DNA of 7,595 nt from Deltaproteobacteria bacterium (GTDB lineage Bacteria > Myxococcota_A > UBA9160 > SZUA-336): the NCBI GenBank assembly GCA_030665705.1, contig DAOUZG010000082.1, positions 1-7,595 on the forward strand, written 5' to 3'. Shown piece after piece: positions 1-4,857 of this stretch. Below the pieces are notes generated by a model. The model saw only the letters and a list, made by a program, of their open reading frames with translations, was not told where the DNA came from and made no database searches. The number at the start of each line of letters is the position of its first letter. The stretch's first letter is position 1. The translations under genes were made by a program, and so were the position numbers.

Positions 1-168
1 CTAGTGTCCTGTCCCGGAAGTTCGCTTGCATTCCCGGCGGCCGTTGCATCCGTGCTCGCGGCGTTGCACTCGCTCGGAATAACGACTGATATGCCTCGCT
101 CGCGCGCCTTGCGAGCCCGGCGCCTCGGCCGCGGGAAACGCCTCGGAACTCCAGGGACAGGACACTAG
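1..168. mobile_element. Palindromic miniature transposable element (MITE-like), non-coding
   Basis: The first 15 bases (ctagtgtcctgtccc) are the exact reverse complement of 154-168. The similarity continues inward with mismatches: ggaagttc against tggagttcc, then tcccggcggccg (32-43) against the complement of cggccgcggga in 126-136, and gctcgc near 53-58 against gcgagc near 110-115. The whole segment is therefore close to one imperfect palindrome with a small centre near 80-92. CTAG stands at both ends, which fits insertion with TA duplication inside CTAG, as IS630/mariner-type transposases do; in that reading the mobile part is 4-165. No reading frame of useful length is present, so it would be non-autonomous and moved by a transposase elsewhere. 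TTGCA recurs at 26, 44 and 64. The family assignment is inference; the inverted repeat is directly visible. Only one copy lies in this window. Confidence 0.72.
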
Positions 169-626
169 CGACGCGCCTCTTCCTCCTCGAGGGCCCGGAA
201 AAGCTCCTCCACCGACTCGATCTCCATGAGCCTGGCCCGGAAGTCGGGGCGACTCAGAAGGCGGGAGAGCCGGGCCAGCGTGAGCAGGTGCGCGCTGCCC
301 TCCTTGCCGGGCGCGACGAGGAGAAAGAAAAGGTGGGTCGGCTGCCCGTCGACTGACTCGAAGTCGACCCCCGCCGGGCTGCGGCCGAAGCTGGCAACAA
401 GCCGCCCCAGGCTCTCCACCCGGGCGTGGGGAATTGCGATTCCGTCACCCATGGCGGTCGTTCCGAGTCTCTCGCGCTCGAGCAGGAGGTCAACGAGCCC
501 CTTCGTGTCCAGTCCCGGCGTGGTCGGCGCGAGCGCACCCGCCAGCTCCGCTAGGACCTCCTTCTTGGTTCGCGCCTTCAGCTCAATGCTGCAGGCGTCC
601 TGAACCAGGATCTCCGTGAGCTTCAT
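165..626 (-). CDS. ptsN: PTS IIA-like nitrogen regulatory protein (EIIA-Ntr)
   Basis: A 153-residue PTS EIIA type-2 (fructose/mannitol-like) domain, close to the usual length of PtsN. The phosphoacceptor is His67 in the motif GDGIAIPHARV, preceded by the typical RERLGTTAMGDG stretch. EIIA-Ntr receives phosphate from PtsP and NPr and regulates potassium uptake, nitrogen/carbon balance and stress responses through protein contacts in the cytoplasm rather than transporting sugar. The start at 626 (ATG, MKLTEIL) is chosen because family homology begins there and GAAAGGG (637-643) lies 10 nt upstream. An in-frame upstream start at 722 would add 33 residues encoded by short DNA repeats and is rejected. 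The gene follows rpoN, as in many proteobacteria, but without hpf between them. Its TAG stop (165-167) coincides with the end of the palindromic element at 1-168; the C-terminus looks complete. Confidence 0.93.
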   Translation of the reverse strand: MKLTEILVQDACSIELKARTKKEVLAELAGALAPTTPGLDTKGLVDLLLERERLGTTAMGDGIAIPHARVESLGRLVASFGRSPAGVDFESVDGQPTHLFFLLVAPGKEGSAHLLTLARLSRLLSRPDFRARLMEIESVEELFRALEEEEARR

Positions 627-663
627 GATGGCTGCACCCTTTCGAGGGCTCGGGCCGGCTCGC

Positions 664-747
664 GACCCATTCCTGACCACCGATAGCGCTGACCACCCAT
701 AGCGCAGACCACCGCGGACCACCCATAGCGCGGACCGATGGCGCGCG
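664..747. repeat. Degenerate 16-bp tandem repeats between rpoN and ptsN
   Basis: Units beginning GACC recur at 675, 691, 707 (shortened to 10 bp), 717 and 733, with a further partial unit at 664. The best unit is gaccacccatagcgc, and the full units are spaced exactly 16 bp apart. They fill most of the gap between the rpoN stop and the ptsN start. The period is not a multiple of three, which argues against a coding repeat even though one minus-strand frame stays open through it. The function is unknown: a spacer scar, a binding-site array or simple slippage are all possible. Confidence 0.7.
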
Positions 748-750
748 AGT

Positions 751-2331
751 CTAGCTGATCTTTCGACGTCGTGTCGAAGGGAGAATCCGCATGTACTCCC
801 TGTACTTGGTGACCGTCCTCCGAGCGATGTGAATGCTCGACATTCGCAGGACTTCCGCGATCTGCTGATCTGACAGGGGGCGGCTCGAATTCTCGCGCCG
901 GATGATCTCGCGGATCTTCTCCTTCACGCTCTCGGACGCGATGGAGCCCCCATCGGTCTTCTGGATGCTGGAGTTGAAGAAGAACTTGAGCTCGAACAGT
1001 CCGTGGGACGTCTGGACGTACTTGTTGCTCGTCACGCGGCTGACCGTCGACTCGTGCATGCCGATGTCTTCCGCAACGTCCCGCAGGTTCAGAGGACGCA
1101 GGTGTTCCGTTCCCCGGCCGAAGAATTCGTGCTGGAACCGCACGATCGATTCCGTCACACGGACAATGGTCCGCTGGCGCTGATGGATCGATTTGATCAG
1201 CCAGACGGCGCTTCGCAGCTTCTCCCGCACGTAGTCACGCGTCTCCTTGAAGTCGGGTCCCTTTCGGTTGAGCACCTCCCGATAGGCCGAGCTGACCCTC
1301 AGCATCGGGAGTCCGTCCTCGTTCAAGACCACGTGAAACTCGTCCCCGATCTTGTGCACGAAGATGTCGGGGGTGATGTAGATGGGGTCCTCGCCTGCGA
1401 ACTGTCGCCCCGGACGCGGTTCGAACCCGCTGATCACACGCGCAGCCCGAGCGACCTCCTCAGGGCTCACGTCTTCGCGCCGTGCGATCCCGCGAAAGTC
1501 CTTCTTCTGCAGCAGGTTGAGGTGCTCCTGGATGATTTTCAGGACCAGGGGATCGTCCACCTTGGCCACGCGCACCTGGACAAGCAGGCACTCGCTCAGG
1601 CTGCGTGCCGCGACGCCGACCGGGTCGAACTCCTGAATCCTCCGTAGGAGCGCCTCCGCCCGGTCGAGGTCGATACCCGCCTCCTGCGCGATGACCTCCA
1701 GGTCCTCGTCCAGATACCCGTCGTCCTTCAGGTTGCCGATGATCAACATCCCGACGGCTTGCTCGGTCTCGTCCAACTCCAAGAACCCGAGCTGCCACGT
1801 CAGGTGATCCGCGAGGGATCGGGCCCGCGTCAGGTTGTCTTCGAGAGAGGGCCTGTCCTCGTCGGCCCGCCCGAGGCTCGTGTGCGGCCGAGCTTCCATG
1901 TAGTTTTCCCAGTCGACGTCGCTCACCACGTCTCCCGGCTCGGGGGCCGCGGTTCCCCCCTCCGGCATGGAGTCGCCTCCGAGGTCGGACTCCTCCTGAC
2001 CGAGCCCCGATAGCTCCTCGGGTCCGGCCCCCGACGCCTCCAACTCCTCTGCTTGCGCCCCGGGCGCGTCGGCGGGTGCCTCTGAACCGTCAGTGCCCGC
2101 GGCTTGCTCTTCGGAGCCCGATCCCTCCGCCTCGCCGCGGTCCGCGGCGTTGCTCGGAACCTCCTCGCCTTCCTGCGCCTCTTCGAGGCAGGGGTTCTCC
2201 ACCAGCTCCTGCTCGACAACGTTGCACAGCTCGAGCGTCGAAAGCTGCAAGAGGCGGATCGCCTGCTGGAGCTGAGGCGTCATCACCAGCTGCTGCGAGA
2301 GTCGGAGTGTCTGTTTCAGCTCGAGTGCCAT
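751..2331 (-). CDS. rpoN: RNA polymerase sigma-54 factor
   Basis: Sigma-54 directs RNA polymerase to -24/-12 promoters that need AAA+ activator proteins. All regions are visible in 526 residues. The glutamine/leucine-rich activator-interacting region I is at about 1-50 (SQQLVMTPQLQQAIRLLQLS). An acidic, Glu/Gly/Ala-rich region II spans about 51-160. The core-binding domain runs to about 350, including FDPVGVAARSLSECLL at 235-250. The helix-turn-helix LRDVAEDIGMHESTVSRVTS is at 416-435, and the diagnostic RpoN box ARRTVTKYRE is at 503-512. The protein is longer than the 477-residue E. coli one mainly because of the long acidic linker. The ATG lies 6 nt after the lptB stop, with AGAGG overlapping the lptB end, so the two genes are probably co-transcribed and perhaps translationally coupled. 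Ends with TAG at 751-753. Assignment is secure. Confidence 0.98.
   Translation of the reverse strand: MALELKQTLRLSQQLVMTPQLQQAIRLLQLSTLELCNVVEQELVENPCLEEAQEGEEVPSNAADRGEAEGSGSEEQAAGTDGSEAPADAPGAQAEELEASGAGPEELSGLGQEESDLGGDSMPEGGTAAPEPGDVVSDVDWENYMEARPHTSLGRADEDRPSLEDNLTRARSLADHLTWQLGFLELDETEQAVGMLIIGNLKDDGYLDEDLEVIAQEAGIDLDRAEALLRRIQEFDPVGVAARSLSECLLVQVRVAKVDDPLVLKIIQEHLNLLQKKDFRGIARREDVSPEEVARAARVISGFEPRPGRQFAGEDPIYITPDIFVHKIGDEFHVVLNEDGLPMLRVSSAYREVLNRKGPDFKETRDYVREKLRSAVWLIKSIHQRQRTIVRVTESIVRFQHEFFGRGTEHLRPLNLRDVAEDIGMHESTVSRVTSNKYVQTSHGLFELKFFFNSSIQKTDGGSIASESVKEKIREIIRRENSSRPLSDQQIAEVLRMSSIHIARRTVTKYREYMRILPSTRRRKIS
760..780. repeat. Short inverted repeat at the rpoN 3' end
   Basis: CTTTCGAC (760-767) and GTCGAAGG (773-780) can pair as an 8-bp stem (one G-T pair) around the loop GTCGT on the plus strand, and as a 7-of-8 stem on the minus-strand transcript. 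It lies inside the last codons of rpoN. No T-tract follows in either direction, so I do not call it an intrinsic terminator. It may affect mRNA stability or be chance. Confidence 0.35.
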
Positions 2332-2337
2332 CGGCCT

Positions 2338-3060
2338 CTACATCCTGAAGTTTTGCCCCAGGTAGATTTCACGGACGGTGGGGTCCTCCGCGATCTCCCA
2401 CGGATTGCCTTCCCGAATGATCCGTCCGTCCTTGATGATGTACGCACGGTCGCAGATCGACAGCGTGTCGCGGACGTTGTGATCCGTAACGACGATGCCG
2501 ATCCCGCGCTCACGAAGCTGGTGCAGGGTCTTCTGGATCTCGGAAACGGCGAGGGGGTCGATCCCCGAGAACGGCTCGTCGAGGAGCATGAAGGCCGGGC
2601 TCAGCACCAGGGCCCGTGTGATCTCTACCCTGCGACGCTCGCCCCCCGACAGGGTGACTGCGTTCTGCGTCGCCTTATCCTGGAGACCGAGCTCGCTGAG
2701 CAGCTCACCCAGCCGCTCCCGACGCTCGCGGCGGGATAGCGGCAACGTCTCGAGGATGGCAAGCACGTTCTGCGAAACCGTCAGCTTGCGGAAGATCGAC
2801 GGCTCCTGGGGGAGATAGGTGATTCCCCGGCGCGCGCGCTCGTACATGGGAAACCCCGTGATCTCCTCCTCATCCAGGAAGACCTCGCCCGAGGTCGGCC
2901 TGATCCGGCCGACCATCATGTTGAACGTGGTGGTCTTGCCCGCTCCGTTGGGGCCCAGAAGACCGACGATCTCGCCCGAACCCACCGCCAGGCTCACGTC
3001 GTTGACGGCCGCTCGCGAGCCGTACCGCTTGACCAGGTCGTGCGCATAGAGGCTTCGCAT
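2338..3060 (-). CDS. lptB: LPS export ABC transporter ATP-binding protein LptB
   Basis: The cytoplasmic ATPase that, as a dimer with LptF and LptG (not in this window), extracts lipopolysaccharide from the inner membrane. The 240-residue protein has every ABC motif: Walker A GPNGAGKT at 36-43, Q-loop Gln85 in LPQEPSIFRKLTV, signature LSGGERRRVEI at 137-147, Walker B FMLLDEP with catalytic Glu162, D-loop SGID at 165-168, and switch His194 in VVTDHNV. The region after the Q-loop (EPSIFRKLTVSQN) is typical of LptB rather than of branched-chain amino-acid transporters, which it otherwise resembles. Its ATG overlaps the lptA TGA stop by one base (TGATG), and GGAAGAGG upstream can serve as ribosome binding site. 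Ends FRM-TAG, just before rpoN. Assignment rests on sequence plus the lptC-lptA-lptB-rpoN order. Confidence 0.97.
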   Translation of the reverse strand: MRSLYAHDLVKRYGSRAAVNDVSLAVGSGEIVGLLGPNGAGKTTTFNMMVGRIRPTSGEVFLDEEEITGFPMYERARRGITYLPQEPSIFRKLTVSQNVLAILETLPLSRRERRERLGELLSELGLQDKATQNAVTLSGGERRRVEITRALVLSPAFMLLDEPFSGIDPLAVSEIQKTLHQLRERGIGIVVTDHNVRDTLSICDRAYIIKDGRIIREGNPWEIAEDPTVREIYLGQNFRM

Positions 3061-3599
3061 CAGCGCTCGGCCTCTTCCCGAGGTGCCACACGCACGACCG
3101 CGCCGCCGGAAACCCGTACGGTCGAGCGCGCCAGGTCGAAAACGATCTCCTCGCCCTCGACGACATCGTCACCTCGGCGAAGCGAGGCGGGTCCGGTCGA
3201 GCTCCGACAGACCGCCCGGTTTCGAACTCGTTCGAAAATCGCCTCCGTGCAGCGGGCCTCTCTCCCTCCTTCCAGGATTCGGACCCTTCCGCGGGCCACG
3301 AGCCGTTCCGGCCCTCCCTTCCCGGACTCGGAGTAGGTCGCCTCGAGCCAGTCGCAGAAGATGCGGAGGGGACCCTGCTCGACCTCGACCTTCCCCTCAA
3401 AGATCACTCGCTCACGACCACTCGCATCCTGCGACGCCTCGAGCTGCTCTGCACGGATGGAGGTGGGAGCGTCGCCCGACAGGTTGAGCCCGAACCGGGC
3501 TGCCGCGCCCTCGGCCGACTCTTCCTCCCCGGCAGCGCCCGATGCGACGAGCGTCAATAGCAGCGCGAGCGCCACGGCGGAAACCCCAACCCTGCTCAT
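3060..3599 (-). CDS. lptA: LPS transport periplasmic protein LptA (OstA-like)
   Basis: A 179-residue exported protein with a Sec signal peptide: basic start MSR, hydrophobic core VALALLLTLVAS, and a probable cleavage near residues 22-24 (SGAAG-EE). The mature part is an OstA/LptA-type beta-jellyroll: it begins with a stretch setting 'IRAEQLEAS' followed by repeated short beta-strands such as RVIFEGKVEVEQGPLRIFCDWLEATY. LptA polymerises into, or forms the central part of, the periplasmic bridge carrying LPS from LptC to LptD. It is similar in size to E. coli LptA (185 residues). The ATG overlaps the lptC stop in ATGA (3596-3599), with GGAG upstream. Two cysteines near the middle and one further on (FCDWLE, ARCTEA, AVCRSS) are not a family requirement. 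The family has weak sequence identity, so the call leans also on gene order. Confidence 0.9.
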   Translation of the reverse strand: MSRVGVSAVALALLLTLVASGAAGEEESAEGAAARFGLNLSGDAPTSIRAEQLEASQDASGRERVIFEGKVEVEQGPLRIFCDWLEATYSESGKGGPERLVARGRVRILEGGREARCTEAIFERVRNRAVCRSSTGPASLRRGDDVVEGEEIVFDLARSTVRVSGGAVVRVAPREEAER

Positions 3600-4120
3600 C
3601 CAGGCTCCGTCGTTGCGCGCACGGGGCCCCGGAGGCGAACGCGGCGCGTCGGAACATCGAGCTCCATCCCGCTTCCCACGAGGTCGAGCCCTTTCCCCCG
3701 GACGCGGACAGAATGGTCGCTGACGAGGGTCTCGCGCGTGGGCTCGTAGCGGAGCTCACGGGTCTCGAGGGTCTGACCATCCCCGGTTCGGACAACGACC
3801 CCGCCTTCGAGCACGAACCCCTCGGTCGCGAGATTGATTCGTCCCCGGGCCGCCCGCACCTCGACCGGACCCCGCTCCATGGCCGGCAAGGAGATCCGCA
3901 CGCGCTCCAGCCGAACCTCCTCCTGTGCCCAGTCAACCTCCGCCGCCCGCGCCCGGACCTCTACGTCCGGCGCTCCGTCTCGGTAGCCCTCGAACCGGAC
4001 CCCTTCCAGGAGTGCCGGGGGCAGGTAGACGGCAGCGGGCTGCTCTTCGGTCCATAAGGACCCGGAAGAGCAGGCGATGAGGCCTGTGGCGGCGACCGCT
4101 GTGGCCCACACCCACTTCAA
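3596..4120 (-). CDS. lptC: LPS export periplasmic protein LptC, probable lipoprotein
   Basis: LptC accepts LPS from LptB2FG at the inner membrane and passes it to LptA. I place the start at a TTG (4118-4120): it follows GGAAGGGG by 9 nt and gives a compact signal sequence, (M)KWVWATAVAATGLIAC, ending in a good lipobox LIA-C with Cys17. That yields 174 residues. A GTG at 4196-4198 would add 26 residues without export character. The mature part has the LptC pattern: YLPPALLEGVRFEGYRDGAPDVEVRARAAEVDW and, later, GFVLEGGVVVRTGDGQTLETRELRYEP and VRVRGKGLDLVGSGMELDVPTRRVRLRGPV, typical beta-jellyroll repeats. E. coli LptC instead has an uncleaved membrane anchor. The gene overlaps lptA by 4 nt. kdsC, common upstream of lptC, is absent here. 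Identity is good from gene order; the exact start is less certain. Confidence 0.85.
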   Translation of the reverse strand: MKWVWATAVAATGLIACSSGSLWTEEQPAAVYLPPALLEGVRFEGYRDGAPDVEVRARAAEVDWAQEEVRLERVRISLPAMERGPVEVRAARGRINLATEGFVLEGGVVVRTGDGQTLETRELRYEPTRETLVSDHSVRVRGKGLDLVGSGMELDVPTRRVRLRGPVRATTEPG

Positions 4121-4129
4121 CTGCCGACA

Positions 4130-4137
4130 CCCCTTCC
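4130..4137 (-). promoter_or_regulatory. Ribosome binding site deciding the lptC TTG start
   Basis: The minus-strand sequence GGAAGGGG lies 9 nt before the TTG at 4118-4120. No comparable purine-rich site sits correctly before the GTG at 4196-4198. Together with the lipoprotein signal that begins directly after the TTG, this favours the shorter form. Confidence 0.5.
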
Positions 4138-4256
4138 GACGGGTCAGATCCCGAATGCAAGGACCATACCCTTCTGGGGTGCTCAGCCGCAACAACACGA
4201 GCCTTCGGCGCAGGCCGGCGGGCGAATGCCCCCCTCAGACGCCCGGAGCGGACCCA

Positions 4257-4535
4257 TCACGAGGGAGGCCCGGCCCCAGAATCGTCCGTTTCCTCCTCGG
4301 CCTCCACCGGCTGGTATTCCTGCCGAACACCGAAGACCGTGCGGAAGGGCTCGTGCTGGCCCACCCACCAGCAGGGATAGAAGAAGAGCCGGTCCAGGGC
4401 GTACCCAATCGGGTGGAGGGCGTAGGCGGCGATCCTCATCGGGTGGCCCGCCTCGCGGGGGTGGTAGCTGTCGGCCGGTGCCGAGGCAGGGTAAAGGGCG
4501 AGCGAGAGCACGATCACAGCGAGGATCCGGGGCAT
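4257..4535 (-). CDS. Small secreted protein of unknown function, upstream of lptC
   Basis: A 92-residue protein with a clear Sec signal peptide: MPR, hydrophobic core ILAVIVLSLALYP, and predicted cleavage after ASA at about residue 19. The mature part carries the dense pattern HPMRIAAYALHPIGYALD, then LFFYPCWWVGQHEPFRTVFG, followed by an acidic, glycine/proline-containing tail that looks disordered. From memory, an HPxR..AYxLHPxGYxLD..FG pattern recurs in small periplasmic proteins and at the start of some OmpA-like proteins in delta-like Proteobacteria; I could not verify this and know no function. The ATG at 4533-4535 is preceded by a very strong ribosome binding site. It lies 136 nt before lptC on the same strand, so it may head the lpt operon and could relate to the envelope, but that is only context. 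Confidence 0.75.
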   Translation of the reverse strand: MPRILAVIVLSLALYPASAPADSYHPREAGHPMRIAAYALHPIGYALDRLFFYPCWWVGQHEPFRTVFGVRQEYQPVEAEEETDDSGAGPPS

Positions 4536-4541
4536 GCTGGG

Positions 4542-4550
4542 TTCTCCTCC
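4542..4550 (-). promoter_or_regulatory. Strong Shine-Dalgarno of the small secreted-protein gene
   Basis: The minus-strand sequence GGAGGAGAA ends 6 nt before the ATG at 4533-4535. It is the best ribosome binding site in the window and supports this small gene being real. Confidence 0.75.
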
Positions 4551-4556
4551 GAGTGG

Positions 4557-4573
4557 GGTCTGCCGGGCAGACC
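4557..4573. promoter_or_regulatory. Perfect 17-bp palindrome in the leader of the small secreted-protein gene
   Basis: GGTCTGCC (4557-4564) and GGCAGACC (4566-4573) are exact reverse complements around one central G. The dyad lies 6 nt upstream of the Shine-Dalgarno. As DNA it has the form of an operator for a homodimeric repressor; as RNA it could form a 7-bp stem with a 3-nt loop next to the ribosome binding site. No T-run follows, so it is not a standard terminator. The regulator is unknown. Confidence 0.5.
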
Positions 4574-4857
4574 GACTCTAACGCGCCTCCCCTTCTCTGG
4601 ATCGGCCACGCGGGGGCGACGACTGAGCGAGGGCGCGCCCGGCCCAAGGTAGCTACAGCCGTCAGTCCGCGCCGCCGGAACTCCCCCGACGCTTAACGAC
4701 GCTCAGAGGGGCTACGACCTAAGGATCCCCGTCGGAAGCCCGATCGGAATGGCGGACGGTGTTCCCTGACAGGGGCCAACGTGCCTCAGAGGGGGTCGAT
4801 GAGGGAACGGAGCCTCGAGCCCAGGTCTTCCCGACTCCCGCGTGGGCAGAGGGGCCG

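Larger units (their letters stand above)
4536..4857. other. Divergent intergenic region between the small-protein gene and the histidine kinase
   Basis: These 322 bases should contain the promoters of both divergent genes. I see the Shine-Dalgarno and the 17-bp palindrome on the left side, and AGAGGGG (4848-4854) before the kinase ATG on the right. Short direct repeats occur, such as GACGCT twice near 4688-4703 and CCCG-TCGGAA-like units near 4727-4749, but nothing convincing as an array. I find no clear sigma-70 -35/-10 pair and no sigma-54 GG-N10-GC site I would defend. The minus-strand GTTAGAGTC near 4574-4582 is at best a weak -10-like element. No RNA gene is recognised. Confidence 0.5.

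Noticed and set aside
1..168. CRISPR repeat or attachment site as explanation for the inverted ends
   Set aside because: There is no regular repeat-spacer spacing, and neither a tRNA nor an integrase is nearby; terminal inverted repeats with CTAG flanks fit a transposon-like element better.
627..722. N-terminal extension of ptsN by 33 residues
   Set aside because: The extension is encoded mainly by the 16-bp repeats, has no homology to PtsN, and a ribosome binding site precedes the internal ATG at 626.
1003..1647. 214-codon plus-strand open frame antisense to rpoN
   Set aside because: It mirrors the conserved sigma-54 coding sequence and shows no family features.
2104..2739. 211-codon plus-strand open frame antisense to rpoN and lptB
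   Set aside because: It crosses the rpoN/lptB boundary and is explained as the complement of those two genes.
4219..4245. Possible terminator hairpin between the small gene and lptC (CGGGCG ... CGCCCG)
   Set aside because: The stem is only 6 bp with a 15-nt loop and no T-tract follows, so it is not distinguishable from chance at this GC content.
4759..4857. Earlier GTG start for the histidine kinase
   Set aside because: The added residues are polar and without a family match; the ATG at 4858 has AGAGGGG upstream and directly precedes the membrane segment.
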